This document shows positions 9,756-21,504 of a stretch of DNA of 64,000 bases, piece by piece. Source of the DNA: Paramyrothecium sp. XJ0827. Its lineage: Eukaryota > Ascomycota > Sordariomycetes > Hypocreales > Stachybotryaceae. Made by a program: the position numbers and the translations under genes. How positions within the stretch are numbered: the first letter of the stretch is position 1; each line of letters begins with the position of its first letter. The notes under the pieces are model-generated. The model saw nothing but the letters and a program-made list of their open reading frames with translations, had not been told where the DNA came from and made no database searches. The DNA is taken from positions 1,798,001 to 1,862,000 of the forward strand of contig JAJFPB010000010.1 of the NCBI GenBank assembly GCA_020881915.1. Direction: 5' to 3'.

Positions 9756-11496
9756 GGCAACTAAGTCGCATTATGATGACACCGTAATTCTGCCGCGAGG
9801 ACTTTGAAGGTCCCTCTGGACTCAAGGGTCATGGTTTGTCCATGGTGTTCCCTCTCGATACAGAGAAAATTAATTATCACCATTCTTTTTTTGGCTGCGA
9901 ACCTTGTCGAGGCATCCATACCATAAGGGTGCATGACCAACACAACCAAACAATGCCACACGCATGTGCGTGTGCATCAACCATGGTTGCCATCCGGGCC
10001 TACTCGACATGCATGGCCAGCTTGCAGCCGTTGAGCATGAATCGGTATATTACCTTCATGGTTGAGCTCAGCTATGAAGATCGCATCACATCACCAGCCG
10101 CACTCGCCACGGTCGCTACCAATTATCACGAGGGGGCGACCCGCACGCTTCGGGCGATCGAAGTGAGGCATTGGTTCGGACATGGGGCCAGCAAAGGAAA
10201 CAAGGTTTCCCAGGTGTCTCACGTAGCCATAAGCAGGTTTTACAGGCGCTTCGGACCAAACCTTACGGAAGGCTGTTGTCCCAAAACCCGAAAAGGTGGG
10301 TGATGAGAGGGAGTCGTCTGACCATGCCGCAGTAGAGTTTACCGGGTTGCTCGTAGTGAGTAGGAGGATCGTCTTGTCTTTAGATTTAATTACTGGAGAG
10401 ATTGAGTGACAAGGGGGGGTAGACCGGGGAGGCCACACCAAAACAGAATAGCACGACAAATGCAATAAGTGTCTGGTCAAAGGAGTCTGATCAAGGGGGA
10501 GCCATCATATGTGAATTCTTGTATGAGGAGGCAATAGGATAATTAACGAGCTAAGGTAGGGTAGACCTCTAGTATTGACAGTGCAACAAGTAAAGGCGGC
10601 CAGCGCTATGGTATCTATCTGCGACTAGAACAGAACAAGCCATCGGTCCTTAATAAAAGTACATGCGTTACAGGCAAAACAAGCCAAGGTCAGACAAGGT
10701 AAGGCAGGTAAACAAACAAACTAGGTGCCGGCGTTGCGATGTGCTGTGCGATACCGTACTGTGCTGTGCTGTGGTACTTCATCATCGTCATGAATCGGGG
10801 GCACGGTGCTCCCTTCTCTCGTCATGACTTCTTTAGTAGTATCTCTTTCTCTCTATCGTAACAAAATCCCGAGCGACGACATCTCATGCGAGCCCCTTGC
10901 CGTCGTCGCATCGAGAGGGCTCGGACACTCGATCTAGAAGGCGGGCGTAGAAGGCGAAGGGCCTTCCAGCGGGGCAAACAGTGGGGGAAGGGGGTCGTGC
11001 GCGCCGGCGCCCCCCAGAACCCCGCTGTAAGTGGCCGCCGCACAGTTGAATTATAGGGCGTAGCAGCGCAACTTCAGAGCGGTCGCAGGAGCCCAGTAGC
11101 ACGCGGAGCTGGCTTCTGGAATCGGCCTAGACCCCGGCGCCTGGCCGTCACCAACGGGCGGGGCCAGTGGTTGATCGACCGCTCCGGAGGGCATGAATCA
11201 TCCATCGCCGACAGCTTCACGGCTTCGAGTCAGGAAAGGCTCGCGTGATCAGCCCTCGCGAGATCTGGCGCAAGCAGGAACAGGCTCTCCGTGAGTATTC
11301 CAAAATCTCAAATGGTGGGTTTTCCGTCTTTTCGCCTCCTTCCAAAATATCCGAGCGCCCGGTGATCCAGCGACCGGGTCCTCGGTAACAATTTGAAATC
11401 CTCCGGATTCTGGATAGCGGCGTAAGTCCCCGTAGTGAGAGAGCCTGTAGCCGCTGACGCGATGCTCTTACTCCTCACCAACTTGGTAAGGGGAGC
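9756..11496. other. gene-free stretch
   Basis: Open frames on both strands (for example 9836-10303 and 10091-10480) overlap each other and show no domain, signal peptide or credible introns. The part just before 11497 should be the 3' region of the next gene. A low-complexity GTGCTG tract lies at 10741-10777. Confidence 0.4.
10741..10777. repeat. GTGCTG-type low-complexity tract
   Basis: Short imperfect repeats of GTGCT and GTACT units, similar to the tract in the eIF2-beta first intron. Confidence 0.6.
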
Positions 11497-11919
11497 TTAG
11501 GCGCGCATCTGGTCCCAGTATCGCTTGCGTGCCATGATGGCCGTTCTGTTGCCGGTGAAACGGTGCTGGAAGAAGTTGAAGACGGCGAACTCGTCCCGTG
11601 TCATGACATAGGATCCCGGCTGCGCCTGGACCTTGGCCCAGATGTGCGACAGCGCCTGCTCAAGGATCTTGCTGACGGTGGGATCCTGCGCTCCGTCGGG
11701 GCTCTCGCGGGCAATCTCGAGCGCCTGCGCCACGGCTGCGTCCTGCTGGCTCTGCAGCGTGGGCGGTGTGTGCGTGCCGCCCATGCCGCCGACGGGGTGG
11801 TGGTGATGACTGGGGTGGTCAAGGTAGATTGACTCAGGCTGACGGTGAGGCATTGAGCGGTAGGGGGCGTAGTAGATCTGGTGATGGGGTTGGATGTCCT
11901 GAGCTGCGACGGAAAGCAT
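11497..11919 (-). CDS. small conserved-looking fungal protein, His-rich N-terminus
   Basis: A single exon encodes 140 residues. The N-terminal third is rich in His, Pro, Tyr and Gln, including PSHHHHPVGG. The C-terminal half is compact and probably folded: a helix around VSKILEQALSHIWAKVQ, then YVMTRDEFAVFNFFQHRF and AIMARKRYWDQMRA. I believe the MTRDEFAVFN...RYWD block recurs in small Sordariomycete proteins, but I know no function. The frame is open upstream to 12018. The ATG at 11919 is preferred because an AT-rich TATATATG-like element lies at about 11958-11966 and would place transcription start downstream of the earlier ATGs. A long gene-free region lies upstream, as is common for regulated genes. 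Confidence 0.65.
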   Translation of the reverse strand: MLSVAAQDIQPHHQIYYAPYRSMPHRQPESIYLDHPSHHHHPVGGMGGTHTPPTLQSQQDAAVAQALEIARESPDGAQDPTVSKILEQALSHIWAKVQAQPGSYVMTRDEFAVFNFFQHRFTGNRTAIMARKRYWDQMRA

Positions 11920-14900
11920 TGTATTTGTGTGCGATTGCGCCAGCGGCAGCTTGCTCATATATAAAACGATGTGAAGCGGGCTATAAGATCTAGCCTGCGG
12001 AAGTGTGGTGGGGGGCAAGGGACCAGAGAAAAAAAGAAGAGGGGCAGAGGGGCCGAGATTGATTCAGCTGCCAAGGTTGATGCAGGTTGATGAGACCAGG
12101 TCAAAGCCGTAGGGCGTCGTGTTTGACTCTTGTAATGCTGTTGCTTGACAAAGAGAGCCGACGTGGTCAAGCAGCAGGTTGCGACGGAGTCCAGAAGTTC
12201 TTCCCGATGCTGCAGGGGTGGTCTCGTTGAGAATCCGAAAGCACAGATATAGAATATAGAATGGGCCGATTAGGAAAGGCCCAAAGAAGAAGTCGAGCGC
12301 GTCGAAGAGAGGCGGTGATGCCGTGTTGTATGGGATATATTGTCAAAACGGTTGTCTCAGGACCAAGCGATGAAGAACACAAGACGGCTGGTGCTGGCCG
12401 TTGTTGATCTGACGTTGATAATGATGAGTCTGGTTACAAGATGAATTGTTCAAGTGCTAGAGAAGTTGTTGCAACTTTGTGAATCTGACAAGATCCGGGA
12501 GACTGGGAGCAACCGGTCGAGACTTTATAGAACCAAGGACGACGGACACCAAGCCCCTGGGGCCATGATGAATGACACCATCCCTAGGGTCGCACCCGGT
12601 ATTTGGGAAAAGCCTCATTGCCAGTAGCGCCGGGGACCAGCGCCTCAAAGCTTCTGGCTTTTCTTTTCGAATGGGCCATGGTGAGGGAGGTGTGTGACAA
12701 TGGGCGGAAATTGAGACTAGGGCCTCTTTTTTCCCCCTTTCCCTTCTTTCTCCTTTCGCGCCGGTGGGTCGGGTCAGCGGTGACGCCTCTTGCGAAGGAT
12801 ACTGCGGGAGGCACAAGAGAATTTGGCATTACTTTGTTCAGAAAGTCTATGTGATCCTTAGCCCCATCCGCAATTCGAAGAGCTGCCGAGGCGCTGGGTC
12901 AGGGTGTGTGTGGAACCCCTCATCGTTGGCCACAGAACAGAGTACCAGAGTACAGCGACGAGCAGGCAGGGGTGTGAGCTGGAGGTGGAGCAGGATGGAA
13001 AAGGCAAACGAGGCGTCAGGTGTGCCTTTTTCGCACCCTCTTGACGTCGATTCGCTTGCAGAAGTGCTGGCGCTTTTTCCAGGGATCCCGCCCGTCAAAG
13101 TTAACGCCAGATCAGGGGTGGTGGCCCTGCTTTCCTGCCCCCGATCTACCAGCCCATTTTCCCTCCCTCTCTGGCAAACCCGCGTGTGCTCTGCAGCTGG
13201 CATGCAGGATACGTTTAGCCAAGATTGCGGTGGCGCCACGCTCGACGAACCCTCCATGATACGGTGGCTGCACGGCAGTCGTCGAGGGGTGGGGGGGGGA
13301 CGGGGGGAGGACGGCGATGGGGGGGGTGGGAGGAGGGGGGAGGAGAGGGGTGCGAAGATGCGAAGATGCGGCGCTCCGGCGCTCTGTTCTTGCGGGAAAT
13401 GCGTGAACGTTAAACCGGCGAGACGACGCCGTCGCCTTGGGACGTATCCGGTACCTTGGGCGTGGAGGAACTTACCTAGGAAGACTCCGTTGTGTCAATT
13501 TTACTTTTCCCCGTGTGGAAGAGACGGAGAGTGGGAAGTGGACAGCCACGGCCGCCTGGCGTTCATCATCTTGTCAGTCCTCTATCCAGGAGAGCCGCGT
13601 GAGACAAGCCACCGCAGACTAGAACAAAGTTTAGTACCCATCCCACCAGAGCGGGACTGTTCGTTTTGCCCTTTGGGTTCCCATATACGTAAGGGCCCAG
13701 GGTTGACGGCCGCCTAGTCTTAGATTCTCCGTGGGCTCTGTCGGCTTGGCTTGGCTTTTGGTTTGCGTTTTTGCGTTTGTCCCACTGGCGTCCCTCGTAC
13801 CTAGATTTTGCGCAGCAGAAGCCTCCGAAGGGGTGGCAGGGGAGTCACGGGAGGAACGCCCTGGCTGATGCTGACTCTTTTTGCTTTCCTGCTCCTGGGT
13901 TCTCGACCACATCTCCACGGACGCCAGCGGGCACGGCTGTAACCTTTCCCTCGACGCCAGAATTCCCCAGACCATCTACATCATCCCATGTCTTTAAATC
14001 TTGCGTTCCGAGCCCATGGAAGGTTCAAGGAACAAACTTGCGCGGGGAGGCGCGGGAAACTGGGTTCCAGTAGAGTGAGTGCGACTCTCGGCTCTCTCCG
14101 CCGGGCCTGTTCATGTTTTGGCTATCGGGAAGTTGACTTCCGTGACCGGGGTCTCGGGATCTGAAGTGTCCCCGTATCGCTGTGGTATTTTGATTACTAC
14201 TAATGCAGCTTGGCCGTCCTGCACATCTCGTCACCTTCAAACTCTTTGTGCTCTTCACCTGAGCTGTGCCAGGGATCATTGCAAAGTTTAAAGGCCCATG
14301 ATTCGGATACCCACTTATGCAAGGCCTGGCCTTTTTTTTTCTCTTCACATTACCTTGTCCACTTTTTCATCTTGCCCTATTGTTGTTTTTACGTTTTCGT
14401 TTTCTGGCTCTTGTTCCTTGATTTGGGTTGTCTCGTGCTTGAAGTTTCCCCTTCTAGTGATGGCCCGCAGCTGACTCAAGGGAGCGTGTCGTGCGAAATC
14501 CACACCGAGTAGCAGCCACACACGCCCTGCTCTGAATAGGGACACTCAGCCTCAGCCCCCTTGAATGATTTCAAATAATCTAATTCTACATGATCTCTGT
14601 CAAGTCTTTGTTGCTGTCAATAGTCATTGTTCGAGATCTTCTCTCCTCATTCTTCTTTCTCTGCTTCCTCCCTTGCCAAAGACCAGTGCGTCCAGCTGAG
14701 GCCATCCCGGGCTCCACGCCAGGCACTTCCGTGGGTCTTCACGGGCCAAATCGTTCCATCCCTCTTCCAGCCGCGCATGGCATGCATGCATCGTCCGGGG
14801 GGTCAGCAGCTGGCAATCGCTGCCCATTGTCGGCGCCATTTTTCCCGTCGAGATGTTTCTGGCGCCAAACCATCCTGAGCAAGGTTCATGTCCCCGCTGC

Positions 14901-16310
14901 GTTAGGCCGTCGTATTCTTCTGGCCTGTTTGCCTGTGTTCCTACTAAAGCATGTCATTTTCGTGCGTTGCTGGTTTGACGCTTACGCAACAACAGCCCTA
15001 CCGGCGGTCTTCGGACATTGCGTTTCTTCTTGGGGTTTGGTTCGAAAAGTTGCCCTCAGTCGCTGTTCGGGCGTATCTCGACCGCCAGCTCGCTGACCAA
15101 TGCTCCCCCACGTCTTGGCCCGGAAACATGCAGCTAAATGCGGACTCCTAGGTCTCCATCGCTTCATTACAGGGGTAGACGAACCGGATATATCCCTGAT
15201 GTGGTATTAACCGTGGGCGACCACGTCAGCCAAGCCGTGAAGCCCGAGGCCAACACAGTTCTATTTTATTTTCCGCATCGTGCTTGCTGCACATCGGTCT
15301 GGTCTCCGAACCGATGCCAAACCCCTGTTCGAGAGGATCTCAAATTAAGGTTTACGCCTTGCCCCTCTAGGATTAGATCAGGCTTCAGTGCGCGAGGGTC
15401 TTCCCGATTTGGAATAAGTCCGGACGGATAATGTCGTTGCAAGGCACCGCCGCATCCACTGCTTCAGGCGAGAAAACTTAAACCTCCACTCCCGGTCCCC
15501 ATCGCCGGTCGCCATTCCTTTGGTGGTTCGTTCTCGCTTTCGTGGGTCGCCTGCTCTGTCCGTCTCTCCTACTTCAGACCCTGTGGGAGGGGGCCAGACC
15601 GCTCATCATGGGAACACACTTTAGTTTTTTGTTTGCCTCATCTGCTGCGGTCACGGACGCCTGCGGCACGACTCGCGTCTCCCCCTCCATCTTTGCGCCC
15701 TGTGACCCTCGCATGCATGACACGTTCTTCTGGAAGCCCGCTAGAACAATCTCATGTTGAATCGCTCGCCCGGGCCATGGTGGAGGCGACCTTGGAGGGC
15801 GGCGCACATGGCTCCAGTCGACACCCCACTGACATTCATCTTCCCCGAGCGTATTGTCGCAGAAGGCACGTTTTTCGGGGCTTCTTACTACTGGATCACG
15901 ACCCAATCCTTCCGGCGAAGTGGCCCTTTGACCCGTCGGCCTAACGAAGCGCAATTCGAGCTCACGGTCCACCTCCAAGTGATGACATTCTAAACTCCAG
16001 CACCGTTCCATCAAAGAGATCCACTGCACACCACGACTCAACCGCATCGCTCGGCAATGTAGTTTCCGGCACTCTCACATCCGTTGCCCAGCCCTGCACA
16101 GTATCGCTCCAACTGTTTTCTGCGCAAGCGCAGCGCGCCGGCGAGGGCTCGGACCGGCCTTCCTAATGAGATTCTAGAAAAGATTAAGTGCGGGTTTCCA
16201 TTACTCTATACCATGTCATAGTGTACAGAAAGGTCTAGTAAAAAGTGGGATAGTTGCTCCCGTTCGTCGTCTACTCTTACCAGCGTCTCATACAGCTCCA
16301 ATATTTACAA
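11920..16310. other. 4.4-kb gene-free region
   Basis: No supportable gene was found. The left part is the promoter side of the 11497-11919 gene and the right end is the 3' side of the DUF1279 gene. The longest open frames (12764-13717 +, 14590-15096 +, 15574-16047 -) are Arg/Ser/Pro-rich, overlap frames on the other strand and lack recognisable domains. A strongly G-rich tract lies at 13286-13350. Long non-coding transcripts are possible but invisible from sequence. Confidence 0.45.
13286..13350 (+). repeat. G-rich tract with G-quadruplex potential
   Basis: About 65 bp contain at least six runs of four or more G, including runs of nine and eight, separated by short spacers such as GACG and TGGGAGGA. 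On the plus strand this meets the usual G-quadruplex pattern. It is intergenic. Confidence 0.7.
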
Positions 16311-17268
16311 TCATGACTTTGGGCGTCTCCGCTTTCCAATATTCCATCCCCAGGACCTGAGGACCTTGACGACCTTGGGCGTCAGAGCGGCGGTGAGCGG
16401 TACTCGGACGAAAATGAATGACTTGTGTATAGCGTAGGCCAGTGCTAGCTGCGTCGTAAGACCTGTGGTGTTGAGAAGGATTAGTTTCGAGCTGTCTGCA
16501 GCGATGTCCCGGCGAACCTTCGCTAAGGGTGTACGTTAAGGTACTTACTGGCGTCTTGCTTGTTTCGTTCCTGCGCTTCCTCGACTCCCCAGGTTGCCAT
16601 TTCCACCTTTTCACTAATCTCATCGCTACCCAGCTCCTTCTGTTCTGTTCTCTTGAACGCCTGCCACGTCTTTCTCCAAAGATCCTTGGCACCTTCGCGG
16701 ATGCTTTCAGGGATCACACTCCCGATAGTGGAGACAATATAATGCTCGATATTTCCTGAAAGGTAAACGGATTAGCAGGATGTCAAAGAGCGAGTAAGGA
16801 GAAAACGCCTGAGGAGGAAGACCCACCAATGGTCTCAGGTCCAGCCCACCTGACGATCAGGAAGCTCAGGGGCAAGTCGACCACAGTGAGGCCAAAATAG
16901 ACACCGACAGCCACCCAACCATACTCCCTCATGAGCTTCCTGAGCCGTTCCCTCAGGGTCTGCGGCTGAACCTGCTCACCGCCCTTTCCCGAGCCGCTGC
17001 CGGCGCCGTTGCGGCGCCATGCAGATGATCGGAACCCCCGATCAACAACTCGGCGAAAAGCCGAAGTGGGCGGCGTCGCCAGTCGTGACCCTTTGAGGCT
17101 GCTCTGGAACGAGTTCTGCGTCCAAGCTCGCCACAACTGGCTCGACATGCTAGCACCTTGCCGCGAGCCAAATGACCTCCTCCACGCCCTGTTGAGTGTA
17201 GCAGTATGCGTCGTCTGGACGAGGCTGCCGAGCGGCCGGCCAGAAGTTTGAAGAGACGCTTTGAACAT
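16311..17268 (-). CDS. DUF1279 / FAM210-like mitochondrial membrane protein
   Basis: Exons 16827-17268, 16549-16755 and 16311-16462 encode 266 residues; introns are 71 and 86 bp with GTGGGT/CAG and GTAAGT/CAG ends. Residues 1-80 are basic, Ser/Arg-rich and almost free of acids, like a mitochondrial targeting sequence. The DUF1279 domain follows: LRKLMREYGWVAVGVYFG, a membrane segment at about 119-139 (VDLPLSFLIVRWAGPETIG), then NIEHYIVSTIGSVIPESI. After the second intron the protein ends TQLALAYAIHKSFIFVRVPL, TPKVVKVLRSWGWNIGKRRR, the typical family C-terminus. Human FAM210A/B proteins act in mitochondrial membranes; the exact role in fungi is not settled. A second in-frame ATG at 17295 would add nine residues; 17268 is chosen because it starts the targeting-like segment. 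Confidence 0.88.
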
Positions 17269-19119
17269 GATGGCGGAAACTATCGAAGCGCCCACGAGAA
17301 GGTTCGTATTCGATTTGCGACGCAGGAATGCAGGAGTAGCACTCGGGGAGTGCGAGGGAGGTGTTATTGAGTCGGGATTGGTGAGCCGGAGTTGACGGGT
17401 AATGGACTTAACGGAGCTTTGCGGGATCCGCAGCTACCGCAGTCGTCTGGCAATTGCGCCTGGAAGGGATGTCGAGCAGTAAAAAGAATCGGGTGTTGCT
17501 CGCTGATGGCCTCAAAGCCTTTGTGGTGATGTTCGCGTCGGAGTGAAGCGTTTCCACCTCGTCGCCTCATAGGAGACTCTGATTTCGCGGAAATTTTTTG
17601 TCCATAAGGTAGTTGCGACTCGGTCCGGAAATCATGACGCCAGTTCCACGGGTACCCACGGTACGGTTGATAATGGTTGACAGGGAGGTACCCTTAACAA
17701 CTTATGCGGTAAATAGCGCGTTCATCTGTTAGGGTAGGGACTTGTTCCATCACGTGTGGTTCTTATTGGCCCACTATGGTCCGTAGCGACAAAATGGGAA
17801 ATGATTGGGTGGGGCAGATTGTCCAACTCATAGAACTAAATTAAATACCACTCGACCTCCGTTGCGACTGGAATCAGGTATTGGACGGAGTATCATTTGT
17901 AGTAATGATAGCTCTAGCAAATATACTGTCTTATCTTGTTACACTTACATTGTACAACGCTCCAGGCGATTAAGTGTGCGGCAGCGGCCACATTCCTCAA
18001 GTATCTTCTGCATTTGATGGCATCCAGTGCGTTTGCATTGCCTTTACACGGGTGATTGTTGACTACGTGTCCCACTTCCAGGAAGTCCGCGTGCATGGTC
18101 AAGTTAGCTGGGTTCTGAAACCCGGATATTGGATCATTTTTGCCTCCATATCTGAGGACGCCATTGCTGTTTGTTCAAATGGCGTCCATCGAAGAGTCTA
18201 TCCCTACCTAATCCAAAACGCCACATTTCCGACTCTTTGGCTACGTGCAGGGGGGTTCAGGACATGCAGCAAGACGTCCAGCTATTTATATAAGTAACCT
18301 CTTGGCTGAACCGCCGCGTCCACGGTGCAAAAGAGCATGGACTTGAGGCGCTCCGAGGAAATCCACAAACATATCACGAAGGCGTTGCAGAGGGGGGGGC
18401 CGAACAAGACATGCAAATACATTTCAAGATTATTCCACTAAAGTACCTATCTCACTTTGCGCAGAGGTACTAAGAAACTCAGGGATATTCGTAAAGATGG
18501 CGGAGGGCACCTTGACAAAATGCCATGCACTGCTGGCCAGCTGCACGACTGCGTTCTGAGGTACGTCCCACACAAGTTTGTGCATCACGGGCTCAAAACC
18601 TCTGCCTAACTACCTTATAACTGCTGTGGCGTCTCTGTTGAAGTCAAAGACATAGATTCACCCCTTTGCACAGGCTACTATGTATGCTGCCACCCCTATT
18701 AATCCTCACGGGCTTCAAATCATCATCTCGTTCCTTTGCTGCTCCTCGGACTCTGTCCTTTTCTCTACTCGTTTCTCCTGCATCTGTGATCTGCTGCCCA
18801 GGTCACGCAGCTTTGCTGGCACGTGAGTCGACTCAGGCAGGAGGCGCTCCTTCCTCGAACTTCGTGGCCATGAATCACTTGGCCTTGCGGCTGCCTTCGC
18901 ACCACTTCAGTCTCTCGCTCTGACCCTGTTGATAATCTTTGGCCGAACACAGCAACAAACCTGACCACACTGCCAAGTGACCCTGTAGGAACCCATCATG
19001 GTGTCCCTGTCCACTCTTTTTCTCTAAGTCGCCCTTACGATCTCGTCGTTCGCTAGTTCTCCACTCGGCAACAGCCCGCTTCTTTCGTTCTTCTGCGAGT
19101 TCTGTTTCACTCGTTCCAG
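17269..19119. promoter_or_regulatory. divergent intergenic region (DUF1279 gene / 655-residue gene)
   Basis: These 1.85 kb lie between two divergent starts. The middle part (17.7-18.6 kb) is AT-richer. The last 100 bp before 19120 are pyrimidine-rich, as is common near fungal transcription starts. No additional gene is supported. Confidence 0.45.
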
Positions 19120-21087
19120 ATGGCCTCCGTCACGGCCACCTACGGCAAGAAAAGGAGCTTCCTCAAGTCTATGGGCTCTCGTCGCCGGCAAAAACATCTC
19201 GCCGACTCATTACCCGCAAAGAAACAAGGTATTTCCGCACCCAGGCCCTCGAGAGATCTCGGGTCCGATAACTTTCCCGCCCCGCGGCCAAACATCTCGC
19301 AGCAGAGGAAAGACGTGCACAACCATGAGATCAATACCAACAACAGTGGCCTCTCTACTGCGATCGAGGCTATGGCGAGCGCCCTCCTTGAAGATACTAC
19401 GCAGCAATCGGTTCCGCATAGAGATGAGAAGTCTTCGGTCGACACGAAGACGCAACTGAAGACCAACTTTGCCACGATACCAGGAAGTTCAAAAGACGAC
19501 ATCTCAAACAATCAGTCAGCAGGGAACGAGACTCAACTACCACATGGTCCCAAGAATTCCATATCTCGTGGGCCCAAACAAAGAACTGGGACGGGCGAAG
19601 CGTACTTAGCTGGTAACGCTGTGCCCTTGACAAGAGCAGCCAGCACTCGCCCTGTTACAAAAGCCCCTCAGCATTGGAAAGAGAGCAGCTCAAAGCGTCC
19701 TCTCTCCCACCAGAACATCCAATCACAGTATGCTTCTAGGAACTATAGCCTCAAGAAATCCTGTTCGGTTCCTTTGGGGCCCATGGGCATACTCAGGCCA
19801 CCGAACCACAGACAAGATGCAAGAGAGCACGGAGCACAGAACAATGCTGAGTCCATCGAAAAGAAAGTTTCCGCCATGCTCGCAGCTACGGATGCCTTGA
19901 AACCATCTGTTCCTCGCGTGCCCGATGTCCGAACATCACGAAGGTCTCGAAATCTTGGGTTTCAGGTGTTTAAACTCACAAACCTCTTTGGAGACCGCTT
20001 GACACCGCACCCTGATGAATCAGAATCCCCAACTCACGCAAGGTCAAACGCCCTGCAATGGCAGTCGAAGGATAGCTGGCCAGCGTTCATCGAACGAGGA
20101 GACTATTCCACCAATCCAAGCGTGACAAGTACCCTTGAAATTCGCCTGAATGAGGGTGACAATCTGAACCGTGACAAAGTTCGTCGAATCGTTGGAGGAC
20201 AGGTCACGCGTAAACCTGTTGCTGATGATGGCAAGCTTTTGAGGCACGGCAGATTAATCGATAACCCGTTCGCAGAAGCCGGTGAGCCCTTCGTGAAGGT
20301 CGCCCCAGAAATCGGAGCGCGGCAAGCACTTCACTCCACGGATACAAACTGCTTTCCAATCATCAGTGAGACATTATTCGAATCAGAAAGTGGGTTTGAT
20401 GATGATCTCGACGAAGGTATATTGAGTACTGTGCCACTGGGGTCATCCACGCCAAAATCACGATACCTCATTTCAGATCCTAGTTGGGATAACAGCAATG
20501 CAGACGAATCAGTGGAGCCCGTTGGCTCTCCTCGGGTGGCTGTTAAGATGTCTCTTTCCAAACCATCGGTTCATTTCGAGTTGCGTCAACCAAATCTGAT
20601 CATGGACAAGAGTGGGGAAAAGAGACTGCTTGAAATCGACGGGCAATGCTGCCTCGAACCAGCCACGGCAGGCCACGGTATCAATGCCGCGGAGTATAAG
20701 AGAGTCAAAAAGCATCCGTCACCGAGCAAATCAGACCTCGAGAATCTGGAGATGGCCATGCGACGCTATACAATCTTCAAAAGTACTGGTGGTGATGAAG
20801 CCGACCTAGACGAACTTGCTACAACTTGCGAGGCTCATTTCCCCCGTCTCTCACCACGGGACAAAAATATCAAGATGGCGAGTTCATCCCTTCACGCGAT
20901 TAATCATTCAAGAGAATCGGTCGGATCGGGCTCCTGGTCCTTGCCTTGGGTGTCTCATCACGATTCGCGATCGCAATTCCCGTATCTTCCTCTCACTCAG
21001 CAAGCACGGCCGGGGGGGTCATCTCGGCTCGGCGTTGCATACAGGCCATCCGTCTCACAGCCCAATGATGTTGACGAACTCCATTAA
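19120..21087 (+). CDS. unrecognised 655-residue, largely disordered protein
   Basis: A single long exon runs from an ATG in good context (CCAGATGG) to a TAA at 21085-21087. The N-terminus is strongly basic (TYGKKRSFLKSMGSRRRQK). Most of the chain is polar, with high Ser, Pro, Asn and Arg and no hydrophobic segment or catalytic motif, so it is probably intrinsically disordered. More ordered patches are NLGFQVFKLTNLFGDRL near residue 290 and LENLEMAMRRYTIFKS near residue 546. An acidic patch, ESGFDDDLDEGI, is near residue 428. A nuclear or cytoskeletal scaffold would fit, but I do not recognise the family. Length and single-frame openness make a real gene very likely. Confidence 0.75.
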   Translation: MASVTATYGKKRSFLKSMGSRRRQKHLADSLPAKKQGISAPRPSRDLGSDNFPAPRPNISQQRKDVHNHEINTNNSGLSTAIEAMASALLEDTTQQSVPHRDEKSSVDTKTQLKTNFATIPGSSKDDISNNQSAGNETQLPHGPKNSISRGPKQRTGTGEAYLAGNAVPLTRAASTRPVTKAPQHWKESSSKRPLSHQNIQSQYASRNYSLKKSCSVPLGPMGILRPPNHRQDAREHGAQNNAESIEKKVSAMLAATDALKPSVPRVPDVRTSRRSRNLGFQVFKLTNLFGDRLTPHPDESESPTHARSNALQWQSKDSWPAFIERGDYSTNPSVTSTLEIRLNEGDNLNRDKVRRIVGGQVTRKPVADDGKLLRHGRLIDNPFAEAGEPFVKVAPEIGARQALHSTDTNCFPIISETLFESESGFDDDLDEGILSTVPLGSSTPKSRYLISDPSWDNSNADESVEPVGSPRVAVKMSLSKPSVHFELRQPNLIMDKSGEKRLLEIDGQCCLEPATAGHGINAAEYKRVKKHPSPSKSDLENLEMAMRRYTIFKSTGGDEADLDELATTCEAHFPRLSPRDKNIKMASSSLHAINHSRESVGSGSWSLPWVSHHDSRSQFPYLPLTQQARPGGSSRLGVAYRPSVSQPNDVDELH

Positions 21088-21504
21088 CACACTTGAACCT
21101 ATTCTTGATATACAGCAACTGTTAGGTGTCTCTTTTATTCTCATTGTGCAACACCAGACTGGAACAGCCATTTTGGCAGGCAGGTTGCATGAATGTTCTA
21201 TTACAATCGGAAACTTAACCAATTTGGTAGTTATCGAAATTTACCACGATACTATACCAGCTGGGGCGAAGGTGCGAGTATTAGCTTGACAGGCTTATGG
21301 ATATTTCCATCTTCACATTGCAACAGATATAACTTGTCAAGCTGTGATTAACTCTTGACGTCAATTCATCATGATCTATCATTACACTAGTGGTACAGTT
21401 GAGATTGCCTGATGGTCAACATCAGACATGTCTCGAGGGTATCATCTGCTCTTGCAGTCGCAATAAGGGCTATCCTCCAAAGTGTTGGACTAATTTGTGA
21501 TAAA
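21088..21504. other. convergent intergenic region
   Basis: 417 bp between two convergent stops; AT-rich 3' UTR-like sequence with nothing else seen. Confidence 0.45.

Noticed and set aside
9836..10303. 155-codon plus-strand frame
   Set aside because: Overlaps an equally long antisense frame and shows no domain or intron signals.
12764..13717. 317-codon plus-strand frame
   Set aside because: It runs through the G-rich tract, has unnatural Gly/Arg composition and overlaps antisense frames; no domain or signal.
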